64,000 nt of DNA from Pseudoxanthomonas sp. F37 (GTDB lineage: Bacteria; Pseudomonadota; Gammaproteobacteria; Xanthomonadales; Xanthomonadaceae), in NCBI RefSeq assembly GCF_022965755.1, contig NZ_CP095187.1, positions 3,224,001-3,288,000 of the forward strand, in the 5' to 3' direction. Positions within the stretch are counted from its first letter, which is position 1. Each line of letters starts with the position of its first letter. The notes below the pieces were generated by a model that did no database searches, had not been told where the DNA came from, and saw only the letters and a program-made list of their open reading frames with translations. Shown one piece after another: positions 17,497 to 26,508 of this stretch. The translations under genes and the position numbers were made by a program.

Positions 17497-18387
17497 GTGG
17501 GCATCGGCGAGGCCATGGCGCTGGGCAGCGCAGCGACATGGGCAGTGGGCGTGATCCTGGCAAGGCAGCTGGGCGTGCATCTGCCGCCGCTCGCGCTCAA
17601 CCTGCTCAAGAACGGACTGGTGCTTGCCGTGCTGGCGCCGGTGGCGCTGATGCTGCATGCGGGTGCCTGGCCTTCGCTGCCGGCCACGGAACTGGCCATC
17701 GTCGTGGCCAGTGGCGTGATCGGCATCGCGCTGGCCGACACCCTGTACTTCCGCGCGCTCAACGAACTGGGCGCCGGACGGATGGGGGTGATCGGCAATC
17801 TCTACAGTCCCCTGGTACTCCTGCTGGGCTTCCTGTTCCTGGACGAGCGCCTGGGCGCGGGACAGTGGCTGGGGTTCGCGCTGGTGGGGCTGGGCGTCCT
17901 GCTGGTCAGCCGCCCTCCCGGGGAATGGCGGACGCATCCGCAGCACACGGCGCGCGGCGTCGCGATCGGGCTGGCCGCGATCGCGCTGATGGCCATCGCC
18001 ATCGTGATGGTCAAGCGCACGCTGGAAACCCAGCCCCTGTTGTGGGTGACCGCACTGCGGCTGGCCGGCGCGGTCGCGGGCCTGCTGGTGCTGGCCGCGC
18101 TGCCTGCGATGCGTGCGCGCATGCGCTTCGTCGCCTCCGAGGTGCCGTGGCGTCGCCTGCTGGTGGCCGCGCTGGTCGGTCAGGGACTGTCGATGGTGTT
18201 GTGGCTGGGGGGCTACAAGTTCACCTCGGCCTCGGTCGCCGCGATCCTCAACGAGTCCGCCTCGGTGTTCGTGGTGGTACTGGCGGCGCTGTGGTTGCGG
18301 GAGCCGCTGGGCAAGCGGGCGTTCATCGGCGTGGTCCTCACGTTCAGCGGGATAGCCTGTATGCTCCTTGGCCGAGCGATGCCATGA
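17497..18387 (+). CDS. EamA/DMT superfamily transporter
   Basis: 296-residue membrane protein with ten hydrophobic helices arranged as two EamA repeats (about 1-140 and 150-290); the second half contains GYKFTSASVAAILNESASVF, a typical EamA signature. The start is taken as the GTG at 17497 because a purine-rich AGGGGGAAGG lies just before it; the ATG at 17515 is the alternative. Its stop overlaps the start of the MlaE-like gene (ATGA), so it is co-translated with the lipid-transport operon. Substrate unknown; family members export amino acids and metabolites. Confidence 0.82.
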   Translation: MGIGEAMALGSAATWAVGVILARQLGVHLPPLALNLLKNGLVLAVLAPVALMLHAGAWPSLPATELAIVVASGVIGIALADTLYFRALNELGAGRMGVIGNLYSPLVLLLGFLFLDERLGAGQWLGFALVGLGVLLVSRPPGEWRTHPQHTARGVAIGLAAIALMAIAIVMVKRTLETQPLLWVTALRLAGAVAGLLVLAALPAMRARMRFVASEVPWRRLLVAALVGQGLSMVLWLGGYKFTSASVAAILNESASVFVVVLAALWLREPLGKRAFIGVVLTFSGIACMLLGRAMP

Positions 18388-19499
18388 CCCCCACCCTTGC
18401 CCGCCCGCACTGCGAAGCCGATGCCGCCGAACCCCGCCGGGTGCGGCTGGGCGGCGACTGGACGCTGTCCAGCGCGCTGCAGGTGGCCGAGCAGCTGCGC
18501 ACGCTGCCGGATGCGGTCGACCGGCTGGATGCCACCGGCATCGACCGCATCGATTCGGCCGGCGTGCTGCAGTTGATGCGCTTCGCCAAGCGCCGGGGCA
18601 TGGAGTTGTCGGACATCGAGTTCCGTGCCGACCATCGGGCGCTGGTCAGCACCATCGAGGATGTCGCCGACGACCGGCCACCGCGCAAGCGCGACTACGG
18701 CGTGCTCGCCGCGCTGTCCCGGCTGGGCCAGCGGGTCCACGAGAACGGGCAGGAGATCGTCGCGCTGCTCAGCTTCACCGGCGAGAACCTGGTCAAGCTG
18801 CTGCGCATGGCCAAGCAGCCACGCCGCTTCCGCCCCACCGCCACCGTGGCGCACATGGAGGCGGTGGGCCTGGATGCGGTGCCGCTGGTGATCCTGCTGT
18901 CGTACATGGTGGGTGCGGTGATCGCCTTCCTGGGCTCCACCGTACTGCGCGACTTCGGCGCGGAAATCTACGTGGTGGAGCTGGTGAGCATCGCGTTCCT
19001 GCGCGAGTTCGCCGTGCTGATGACGGCTATCGTGCTGGCCGGCCGCACCGCCTCCGCCTTCACCGCCCAGATCGGCGCGATGAAGAGCCGCGAGGAGATC
19101 GATGCCATCCGCACGCTGGGCCTGGATCCCATCGACCTGCTGGTGATCCCGCGCCTGATCGCGCTGCTGGTGATGCTGCCGCTGCTGACCTTCATCTCGA
19201 TGATGGCGGGCCTGGCCGGTGGCGTCACCGTGGGTGCCTTCGACCTGGACATCCCGCCGCAGATGTACCTCGCGCGCATGCACGACACCATCGAAGTACG
19301 CCACTTCCTGGTGGGGCTGTCCAAGGCACCGGTGTTCGCGCTGGTGATCGGCCTGATCGGCTGCCTGGAAGGCCTGCGCGTGGAAGGCACCGCGCAGTCC
19401 GTCGGCGAGCGCACCACCTCCAGCGTGGTGCAGGCCATCTCGCTGGTGATCATGCTCGATGCGCTGGCCGCGCTGTGGTTCATGCACATGGACTGGTGA
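18384..19499 (+). CDS. mlaE: MCE-system ABC permease with N-terminal STAS domain (MlaB-MlaE fusion)
   Basis: 371 residues. The N-terminal 85 residues look like a STAS domain (VRLGGDWTLSSALQVAEQLR, then DATGIDRIDSAGVLQLMRFA), the role played by separate MlaB in E. coli; after a linker the MlaE/YrbE permease fold follows (about 115-371; MEAVGLDAVPLVILLSYMVG, TASAFTAQIGAMKSREEIDA, the conserved cytoplasmic coupling region). The permease and ATPase power transfer of phospholipids between membranes through an MCE ring. Its start overlaps the transporter gene upstream; mlaF, mlaD and a lipoprotein follow. No separate mlaB or mlaC is present here, consistent with the fusion. Confidence 0.88.
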   Translation: MTPTLARPHCEADAAEPRRVRLGGDWTLSSALQVAEQLRTLPDAVDRLDATGIDRIDSAGVLQLMRFAKRRGMELSDIEFRADHRALVSTIEDVADDRPPRKRDYGVLAALSRLGQRVHENGQEIVALLSFTGENLVKLLRMAKQPRRFRPTATVAHMEAVGLDAVPLVILLSYMVGAVIAFLGSTVLRDFGAEIYVVELVSIAFLREFAVLMTAIVLAGRTASAFTAQIGAMKSREEIDAIRTLGLDPIDLLVIPRLIALLVMLPLLTFISMMAGLAGGVTVGAFDLDIPPQMYLARMHDTIEVRHFLVGLSKAPVFALVIGLIGCLEGLRVEGTAQSVGERTTSSVVQAISLVIMLDALAALWFMHMDW

Positions 19500-19501
19500 C
19501 G

Positions 19502-20389
19502 ATGGCATCGGAGATCGGAAAGCAAGCGATAGGCACGGGCGGCGCGCTTCCGCCGGCAACGGGGGAGGGGCATGCCTCTTCCGCCACCGGTGAGGCCGTG
19601 ATCCAGGTGCGTGGGCTGGTCAACCGTTTCGGCGAGCAGACCGTGCACGAAGGCCTGGACCTGGACGTGCGCCGTGGCGAGATCCTCGGCGTGGTCGGTG
19701 GTTCCGGTACCGGCAAGTCGGTGCTGATGCGCGCCATCCTCGGCCTGCGGGAACCCCAGGAAGGCCGGATCTCCGTGCTGGGCGAGGACGCACTGTCGCA
19801 GAATCCCGCCGCGCGCCAGCACATCGAGCGCAACACCGGCGTGCTGTTCCAGGATGGCGCGCTGTTCTCCTCGCTGACCGTCGGCGAGAACGTGCAGGTG
19901 CCGCTGAAGGAGCATCATCCGGAACTGCCCGACAGCTGGCGCTACGAACTGGCCCTGCTGAAGGTCAAGCTGGCCGGCCTGCCCGCCGATGCGCTGAACA
20001 AGCTGCCGTCGCAGCTGTCCGGCGGCATGCGCAAGCGCGCCGGACTGGCCCGCGCGCTGGCCCTCGACCCGCCGCTGCTGTTCCTCGACGAACCCACCGC
20101 GGGACTGGACCCGATCGGCGCGGCCGCGTTCGACCGCCTGATCAAGACCCTGCAGGAAGCGCTCGGCCTGACGGTGTTCCTGATCACCCACGACCTGGAC
20201 ACGCTGTATGCGATCTGCGACCGCGTGGCCGTGCTGGCGGACCGCAAGGTGGTCACGGTCGCGCCGCTGCCGGAGGTGGAGCGGTTCGACCATCCCTGGG
20301 TGCAGGAATACTTCCACGGTCCGCGCGCGCGCGCCGCGCGCGACGGACAGCGGGCCTCCGGGCCTTCCCTTTCGCAAACGGCGGTCTGA
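19502..20389 (+). CDS. mlaF: MCE-system ABC transporter ATP-binding protein
   Basis: 295-residue ATPase of the Mla-type lipid transporter. Walker A is GGSGTGKS (about residues 77-84), the signature motif LSGGMRKRAGLARAL (about 172-186), Walker B LLFLDEPTAGLDP (about 195-207) and the H-loop LITHDLDTL. The LSGGMRKR form is characteristic of MlaF/Ttg2A. An unusually long, hydrophilic N-terminal extension of about 40 residues precedes the fold. It starts three bases after the permease and is followed three bases later by mlaD. Confidence 0.92.
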   Translation: MASEIGKQAIGTGGALPPATGEGHASSATGEAVIQVRGLVNRFGEQTVHEGLDLDVRRGEILGVVGGSGTGKSVLMRAILGLREPQEGRISVLGEDALSQNPAARQHIERNTGVLFQDGALFSSLTVGENVQVPLKEHHPELPDSWRYELALLKVKLAGLPADALNKLPSQLSGGMRKRAGLARALALDPPLLFLDEPTAGLDPIGAAAFDRLIKTLQEALGLTVFLITHDLDTLYAICDRVAVLADRKVVTVAPLPEVERFDHPWVQEYFHGPRARAARDGQRASGPSLSQTAV

Positions 20390-20392
20390 GCC

Positions 20393-21319
20393 ATGGAAAC
20401 GCGCGCCAATTACGTCCTCATCGGGGCCTTCACCCTCATCATCGCCAGCGCGCTGCTGCTGTTCGGGCTGTGGGCGGCCAAGTATTCGTCCGAACGCACC
20501 TGGCAGGAGTACCAGGTGGTGTTCCGCGAGGCGGTCACCGGCCTGTCCGTCGGCAGCCCGGTGCAGTACAACGGCATCGCGGTGGGCTCCATCACCAAAC
20601 TGTCGCTCGCGCCCAACGACCCGCGCCAGGTGATCGCGCGCATCCGGGTGGAGTCGTACACCCCGGTCAAGACCGATACCCGGGCCAAGCTGGCCATCAC
20701 CAGCCTGACGGGTCCGACCATCATCCAGCTCAGCGGCGGCACGCCGCAGGCACCTGCCCTGACCAGCGTGGACAGCCGCGAAGCCCCGGTGATCCAGACC
20801 GCACCCTCGGCGCTGCAGAACATCACCGACACCGCCAACCGCATCGTCGAGCGCCTGGACCAGGTGCTGAGCGACAAGAACGTGGCCAGCATCGCCGCCA
20901 CGCTGGAAAACCTGGAGTCCATGAGCGACTCGCTCGCCAGCCGCGAAGACGGGCTGGAGTCGCTGATCGTCAGCGCGCGCGACGCGGCGCAGAACCTGGA
21001 CAAGACCCTGACCACCACCAACGGCGCCATCGAGCGCCTGGACAAGAACCTGGTGCAGGAGCTGCCGGGGATCCTGGACAAGCTGGAAACCACGCTGGGC
21101 AAGCTGGATTCGGCGGCCGGCAACGCCGATGCGATCCTCGGCGAGAACCGCGCCGCCATCAACAGCTTCGCCAACGACGGACTGGGCCAGCTGGGCCCCA
21201 CGCTGACCGAGCTGCGCGGCCTGGTGCGCGACCTGCGCCGTGTCAGCGACCGCCTAGAAGGCAATCCCGCGCGCTACCTGCTGGGCCGCGATGCACCCAA
21301 GGAGTTCGAACCGAAATGA
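20393..21319 (+). CDS. mlaD: MCE (MlaD) domain protein
   Basis: 308 residues: a single N-terminal membrane helix (NYVLIGAFTLIIASALLLFG), then one MCE domain (about 40-120; VVFREAVTGLSVGSPVQYNG, IAVGSITKLSL), which assembles as a hexameric ring around a lipid tunnel, then a long helical coiled-coil-like tail (about 140-290) such as seen in MCE proteins that extend across the periplasm. It is longer than E. coli MlaD (about 180 residues) because of this tail. Its stop overlaps the lipoprotein gene (ATGA). Confidence 0.9.
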   Translation: METRANYVLIGAFTLIIASALLLFGLWAAKYSSERTWQEYQVVFREAVTGLSVGSPVQYNGIAVGSITKLSLAPNDPRQVIARIRVESYTPVKTDTRAKLAITSLTGPTIIQLSGGTPQAPALTSVDSREAPVIQTAPSALQNITDTANRIVERLDQVLSDKNVASIAATLENLESMSDSLASREDGLESLIVSARDAAQNLDKTLTTTNGAIERLDKNLVQELPGILDKLETTLGKLDSAAGNADAILGENRAAINSFANDGLGQLGPTLTELRGLVRDLRRVSDRLEGNPARYLLGRDAPKEFEPK

Positions 21320-21951
21320 AGCCGATGCGCCTCGTCCTTGCCCTCCCCCTTGCGCTCGCGCTGGCCGGCTGCTCCATCCTGGGCAGCGAGCAGCGGGACC
21401 CCGTCACCATCTTCGCCCCCGACGTCCGCGTGTCCGCGCGCCCCGACTGGCCCGCCGTGTCGTGGACGCTGGTGATCGCCAAGCCCACCGCGGCGAGGGT
21501 GATCGACAGCCCCCGCATCAGCGTGCGACCGACCCCGGGCGAACTGCAGGTCTACCGCGGCGCGTCCTGGGCGATGCCGGCGACGGACATGCTGCAGGAC
21601 GCGGTACAGCGCACGCTGGAGGATTCCGGCCGCATTCCCGCTGTGGCCAGCGCCGACGCGGGCATCCTGGGCGACTACAAGCTGGTCATGGACCTGCGCC
21701 GGTTCGATGCCGACTATGCGGGCGGCGCGCTGCCGGAGGCGGTCGTGGAAGTGAACGCCAAGCTGGTGAACAACCGCGGACAGCACGTCGTCGCTTCGCG
21801 CACGTTCCTGCAGCAGCGGCAAGCCGATGGCGTGGACGTGGCCCGTGTGGCCGCGGCGTTCGAACAGGCCCTGCAAGCGGCCACGGCCGAGATCGCGGGC
21901 TGGGTGCTCGTTTCGGGGAATGGCGACCCGAAGCCGGCCGCGTCCCGCTGA
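21316..21951 (+). CDS. ABC-type transport auxiliary lipoprotein (PqiC/Ttg2-associated type)
   Basis: 211-residue lipoprotein: MKPMRLVLALPLALALAGC has an LAGC lipobox (Cys19). The rest matches the auxiliary-lipoprotein family found with MCE systems (PqiC-like), with paired strands such as SWTLVIAKPTAARVIDSPRI, a YRGASWAMPATDMLQDAVQR central motif and a C-terminal FEQALQAATAEIAGWVL. It is likely held in the outer membrane, docking the MCE complex. The start overlaps the mlaD stop. It converges on alkB with only 12 bases between the stops. Confidence 0.85.
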   Translation: MKPMRLVLALPLALALAGCSILGSEQRDPVTIFAPDVRVSARPDWPAVSWTLVIAKPTAARVIDSPRISVRPTPGELQVYRGASWAMPATDMLQDAVQRTLEDSGRIPAVASADAGILGDYKLVMDLRRFDADYAGGALPEAVVEVNAKLVNNRGQHVVASRTFLQQRQADGVDVARVAAAFEQALQAATAEIAGWVLVSGNGDPKPAASR

Positions 21952-21963
21952 CCTGTCCGCCGC

Positions 21964-22587
21964 TCAGCGGCGACGCGCGGGATCGATCTGTCGGAACGTC
22001 AGGTTGATCCGCGCGGCCACCTCGCGCGACGTGCGTGGAAGCGCATGCCGGTACAGGCGCTGGGTGTCCCCCGACATCACCAGCAGGCTGCCATGCGGCA
22101 GTTCCAGCGCGCCTTTCAGCGCCGCATCATGGCGATGCTTCAGCGCAAAACGCCGTACCCCACCCAGGCTCACCGAGGCGATGACCGGGCGTGGGCCCAG
22201 TTCGGGCTCGTCGTCGCTGTGCCAGCCCATGGCGTCGCGTCCGTCGCGGTACAGGTTCGCCAGCACGCTGTTGAACGGCACCCCCAGTTCTTCCTGCAGC
22301 CGCGCCCTGAGCCCGAACAGGGCGCCATTCCAGGGACAGGGCGTGAAATCGGCCCCCGAATAGCGATAGACCGCGCCCACATCCCCGATCCAGGCGCTGA
22401 GGCGGGGGGAATCCACTTCGCGTCCGAACATCCTGATCCGGTGCACGCTCCACGGCAGCTCGCGCTGGAGGAGGCGCAACAGCGCATCGGCTTGGTCGGC
22501 GCCCAGCCATTCCGGCACGAACGCAAGCGATGCACCCGGCAGCGCGGCCAGGGCTCCATCCGTCGACAGTGGCAAGGGTATGGTCAC
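21964..22587 (-). CDS. alkB: AlkB-like DNA repair dioxygenase
   Basis: 207-residue 2-oxoglutarate/Fe(II) dioxygenase that reverses alkyl lesions such as 1-methyladenine in DNA. The iron ligands are visible: HSD in GWHSDDE (about residues 122-128) and the distal His in YRHALPRTSR (about 181-190); the 2OG-binding arginine is in ARINLTFRQI. NSVLANLYRDG and PRPVIASVSLG are also typical. It lacks an adjacent ada gene. ALKBH2-like proteins of this kind are common in Xanthomonas. Confidence 0.88.
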   Translation of the reverse strand: MTIPLPLSTDGALAALPGASLAFVPEWLGADQADALLRLLQRELPWSVHRIRMFGREVDSPRLSAWIGDVGAVYRYSGADFTPCPWNGALFGLRARLQEELGVPFNSVLANLYRDGRDAMGWHSDDEPELGPRPVIASVSLGGVRRFALKHRHDAALKGALELPHGSLLVMSGDTQRLYRHALPRTSREVAARINLTFRQIDPARRR

Positions 22588-22669
22588 GCCCGCGATGCTC
22601 GCGGATTTGCCCCGTCCGGTGCAAACCCCGAAAATACCGGCAGCCTAACGCCATGCTGGAGCAAGCCCG

Positions 22670-24280
22670 ATGTCCGATGTCGAACGCGATGTGATGGAGT
22701 ACGACGTCGTCACCGTCGGCGCGGGCCCGGCGGGCCTGGCCTTCGCCATCCGGCTGAAACAGCTGAATGCCGACATCTCGGTCTGCGTGATCGAGAAGGC
22801 CAGCACCATCGGCGCGCACATCCTGTCCGGCGCGGTGATCGAACCCGCACCGCTGGATGCCCTGCTCCCCGGCTGGCGCGACAACCCGCCACCGATCTGC
22901 GTGCCGGCCACGGAGGACGAGTTCTGGTACTTCAGCAAGGAGGGCGGCCGCAGGTTTCCGATGGTGCCACCGGGCATGCGCAACCATGGCAACTTCATCG
23001 TGTCGCTGGGCGCGATGTGCGCCTGGCTGGCCCCGCAGGCCGAGGCACTGGGCGTGGAGATCTACCCGGGCTTCGCCGCTTCGGAAACGCTTCACGATGA
23101 CGACGGCAAGGTCGTGGGCGTGCGCATCGGCGACATGGGCATCGCCAAGGACGGCAGCCACAAGCCCGGCTACACGCAGGGCATCGACATCCGCGCCAAG
23201 GTCACCGTGCTGGCCGAAGGCGCGCGCGGCCACCTGACCAAGCGACTGGTTAAGTGCTTCGCGCTGGACAAGCACAGCGATCCGCAGGCGTACTCCATCG
23301 GCATCAAGGAGCTGTGGCAGGTGCCGGAAGGCCGGGCCACGCCAGGCAAGATCGTGCACACCCTTGGCTGGCCGGCCAGCAACGACATCTATGGCGGAAG
23401 CTTCCTGTACCACCTGGAAAACAACCGGATCGCGCTGGGCTACGTCAGCGGCCTGGACTACAAGGATCCGGAATACAAGCCGTGGGAGGCCTTCCAGCAA
23501 TGGAAGAACCACCCGCTGATCAAGCCCCTTCTGGAAGGCGGCAACATCCTCTCCGCCGGCGCACGCGCCATCGTCACCGGGGGCTGGCAGTCGCTGCCGA
23601 AGGTCGAGATGCCCGGCGCGCTGCTGATCGGCGATACCGCCGGCTTGCTCAACGTGCCGAAGATCAAGGGCACGCACCAGGCCATCCGCAGCGGCATGCT
23701 GGCGGCCGAGCACCTGGTCTCGTCGCAGCTTGCGCCGCAAGGTTTCGATGCGAAGCTGCGCGCCTCGGAGGCGATGGCGGAGTTGAAGTCGGTGCGCAAC
23801 ATCAAGCCCGGTTTCAAGAAGGGCCTGTGGTTCGGCATGGCCAACGCCGCATGGGAAACGCTCACCGGCGGCCTGTCGCCCTGGACGCTCAAGGTGAAAC
23901 CCGATTGGTCGTCACTGGAGAGGATCGGCGAGCACGAAGCGCCCAGGCGCGACTACGTGGATCGCACCCTGGCCCCGCGCGATCGCCTGCAGGGCGTGTA
24001 CTTCGCCGCCACCGAGCACGACGAGGACCAGCCCGTCCACCTGCGCGTCCACGACACCTCGGTATGCGTGACCCGTTGCGCCGCCGAGTACGACAACCCC
24101 TGCACGCGCTTCTGCCCGGCGGGGGTGTATGAAATCGTCGACGACGGCAGCGGCAAGCGCCTGCAGATCAATGCCGCCAACTGCGTGCACTGCAAGACCT
24201 GCGACATCAAGGACCCCTACCAGCTCATCGACTGGGTGACGCCGGAAGGCGGCTCGGGGCCGAATTACCAGAACCTCTAA
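22670..24280 (+). CDS. Electron transfer flavoprotein-ubiquinone oxidoreductase
   Basis: 536-residue membrane-associated flavoprotein that passes electrons from ETF to ubiquinone. The FAD-binding GAGPAGLAFAIRL motif is at about 17-29, an ETF-QO domain is in the centre (GGWQSLPKVEMPGALLIGDT around 305-325), and a [4Fe-4S] site lies at the C-terminus, CTRFCPAGVYE and NCVHCKTCDIKDP. Its electron donor ETF is encoded about 10.5 kb away by etfBA. The start at 22670 (MSDVERDVMEYDVVTVGAGP) is used. The next gene starts eight bases later but differs in function and composition. Confidence 0.95.
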   Translation: MSDVERDVMEYDVVTVGAGPAGLAFAIRLKQLNADISVCVIEKASTIGAHILSGAVIEPAPLDALLPGWRDNPPPICVPATEDEFWYFSKEGGRRFPMVPPGMRNHGNFIVSLGAMCAWLAPQAEALGVEIYPGFAASETLHDDDGKVVGVRIGDMGIAKDGSHKPGYTQGIDIRAKVTVLAEGARGHLTKRLVKCFALDKHSDPQAYSIGIKELWQVPEGRATPGKIVHTLGWPASNDIYGGSFLYHLENNRIALGYVSGLDYKDPEYKPWEAFQQWKNHPLIKPLLEGGNILSAGARAIVTGGWQSLPKVEMPGALLIGDTAGLLNVPKIKGTHQAIRSGMLAAEHLVSSQLAPQGFDAKLRASEAMAELKSVRNIKPGFKKGLWFGMANAAWETLTGGLSPWTLKVKPDWSSLERIGEHEAPRRDYVDRTLAPRDRLQGVYFAATEHDEDQPVHLRVHDTSVCVTRCAAEYDNPCTRFCPAGVYEIVDDGSGKRLQINAANCVHCKTCDIKDPYQLIDWVTPEGGSGPNYQNL

Positions 24281-24287
24281 GGACTCC

Positions 24288-26372
24288 GTGTCGAATTCCC
24301 TGTCCCGGCAACTTCGCACCACGCTTTTCTACGCGCTTCGGACAGCCTTCCGGTTGACGCCGATGCCACAGGCAACGCGCGACCGCTTGCGCCAGCGCTT
24401 TCTCGACACGCGCGGACATTGGGTGCCGGAAGGCCCCAAGGGCAAGGCACCCACCGGCGAACTGCCGCGACGCCCCTACGTACGTTCGGATGAGCGCGCC
24501 ATTGGCTACGTCCCCTACGAACAGGGCGAGCTGCCGGACCCCTTGCCCGCCACCCTTGTCGCGTTCTATCTGCCGCAGTTCCATACCATTCCGGAGAACG
24601 ACGAGTGGTGGGGCAAGGGCTTCACCGAATGGCGCAACGTCGCCCGCGCCCTGCCCCAGTTCGAGGGCCACCACCAGCCGAAGCTACCCGGCGACCTGGG
24701 CTTCTACGACCTGCGCAACGTCGAAGTCATGCACGAGCAGGCGCGCCTGGCCCGCGAATACGGCATCAGCGCGTTCTGCTTCTACTTCTACTGGTTCGGC
24801 GGCAAGACCCTGCTGGAAACTCCGCTGCGCAACTGGCTCAACGACAAGTCCATCGACCTGGAGTTCTGCCTGTGCTGGGCGAACGAAAAATGGACCCGGA
24901 CCTGGGACGGCCGCGGCGACGAGATCCTCATCGACCAGCAGCACTCCCCCGAGGACGACATCGCGTTCATCGAGTACGTGGCGGAGTACATGCGCGACCC
25001 GCGGTACTTGCGGGTGGATGGGAAGCCGATGCTGCTGGTTTACCGCCCAGGCCTTTTCCCGGACATGGCTGCGACCGCCCTTCGCTGGCGCCGCTGGTGC
25101 CGCGACAACGGCATAGGCGAAATTCACTTGGCCTACGTGCAGAGTTTCGAGAGGCCCGATCCGGCGGAGATCGGGTTCGATGCGGCGGTGGAGTTCCCGC
25201 CCAGCTTCAGCAGCCCCACGCGCATTGCCGGCACGCAACAGCTCCTCAACCCGGAGTTCAAAGGGGCAGTCCTCGATTGGCGCGACATGTCGAGCGAGTA
25301 CCTGATGCGTTCCCCGACGGAATACCTTCTGCATCGTGGAGCAAATCCTGGATGGGACAACGAGGCGCGCCGCTCGGGCGCGGGGCGCATCTTCTTTCAT
25401 GCTGCGCCACGCCGATATCGTGACTGGCTGACGGGCATCGTCGCAAAGTCCAGGGAAGTTGCTTCATCCAGCCCCTTGATCTTCGTAAACGCTTGGAACG
25501 AGTGGGCGGAGGGAGCTACGCTTGAGCCTGACGCCACGCATGGGTATGCGGCACTCGAAGCCACCAGGCATGCCCTTCGATCGACTGCCGGGTTGATGGA
25601 AGAAGCGCCAAGGCGTCCTTGCGCTGTGATACATGCTTGGTATCTGGACGAGTTCGGGGAACTCCTCAAGGAACTGGAGCGTAGCGGGCTCGACTGGAAC
25701 ATCTTCGTAACCACGTCGAGCCGGAATCTAAAGGCGATCCAGGCCATGGTGGAACACTGCCGGTTTGCGGCAACCGTTATTGCAGTCGAGAACCGGGGAC
25801 GGGACATTTTGCCTTTCTTGCGGTTGGCCAATCGACTTCTGGACAGCGGAGTCGATATCGTGCTCAAACTGCACACGAAACGGTCACCCCATTTGAGCAA
25901 TGGGGACGCTTGGCGGCGCGAGCTCATTGGAAGACTGGTGGCCCAAGGACGGGCGCGAACGATTATGTCCGCTTTCGATGCAGACAGCCGCCTCGGCTTG
26001 GTCGGGCCCGAAGGTCACATTCTGCCGATTGCTCCTTTCATTGGCGGGAACAGAGGTGCGATCGACCGACTATGGCGAAGAATGGCGCTCTCCGAATCGG
26101 TACCGGAGGACGGCCGCTTCGTGTCAGGCAGCATGTTCTGGGTGAGACTGGCTGCGCTGAGGCCACTGCTCGACACCCCTGTTTACGAATCGCAATTCGA
26201 GGTCGAGTCGGGCCAAACGGACGGCACGCTGGCGCACGCTTTGGAAAGGATATTCGGCATCTGTGCAGAAGCGGCTGGATTCACCATGAGAAGCTCCGCG
26301 GCCATCATCGGCCGCCCGGATGTGACCACTGAAACCTATGCTTACGCCCGGGCCAACAACCCTCATGAATGA
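24288..26372 (+). CDS. Two-domain glycan protein: WbsX-like glycosyltransferase plus RgpF-like rhamnan synthesis domain
   Basis: 694 residues from a GTG at 24288. Residues about 85-425 match the WbsX family (GH99-like fold, polysaccharide synthesis): LVAFYLPQFHTIPENDEWWG, KGFTEWRNVARALPQFEGHH, later NAWNEWAEGATLEPD. Residues about 445-690 match the rhamnan synthesis protein F domain: HAWYLDEFGELLKEL, ENRGRDILPFLRLANRL, VLKLHTKRSPHLSNGD, FVSGSMFWVRL. Both domains occur in cell-surface glycan clusters; this fusion suggests assembly of a rhamnose- or deoxyhexose-containing chain. GC falls through the gene, from near the core level to lower values after about 25300. First of four glycan genes placed right behind ETF-QO. 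Confidence 0.85.
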   Translation: MSNSLSRQLRTTLFYALRTAFRLTPMPQATRDRLRQRFLDTRGHWVPEGPKGKAPTGELPRRPYVRSDERAIGYVPYEQGELPDPLPATLVAFYLPQFHTIPENDEWWGKGFTEWRNVARALPQFEGHHQPKLPGDLGFYDLRNVEVMHEQARLAREYGISAFCFYFYWFGGKTLLETPLRNWLNDKSIDLEFCLCWANEKWTRTWDGRGDEILIDQQHSPEDDIAFIEYVAEYMRDPRYLRVDGKPMLLVYRPGLFPDMAATALRWRRWCRDNGIGEIHLAYVQSFERPDPAEIGFDAAVEFPPSFSSPTRIAGTQQLLNPEFKGAVLDWRDMSSEYLMRSPTEYLLHRGANPGWDNEARRSGAGRIFFHAAPRRYRDWLTGIVAKSREVASSSPLIFVNAWNEWAEGATLEPDATHGYAALEATRHALRSTAGLMEEAPRRPCAVIHAWYLDEFGELLKELERSGLDWNIFVTTSSRNLKAIQAMVEHCRFAATVIAVENRGRDILPFLRLANRLLDSGVDIVLKLHTKRSPHLSNGDAWRRELIGRLVAQGRARTIMSAFDADSRLGLVGPEGHILPIAPFIGGNRGAIDRLWRRMALSESVPEDGRFVSGSMFWVRLAALRPLLDTPVYESQFEVESGQTDGTLAHALERIFGICAEAAGFTMRSSAAIIGRPDVTTETYAYARANNPHE

Positions 26373-26508
26373 CGCTTCGTGCCGGTCCAAGCGCGGAAGT
26401 CGAGAGCCAGAGCTTGGCGTACCGGCTGCCAATCTGACGTCCGCCCGACCTGCGCGATCACACCTCGCTTGATGATACGCAGGCCCCCGCTTTCCGCTGC
26501 TCGTGACC

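Noticed and set aside
22127-23740. Minus-strand open frame of about 537 codons opposite ETF-QO
   Set aside because: Shadow frame with no domain; it also runs into alkB in another frame.
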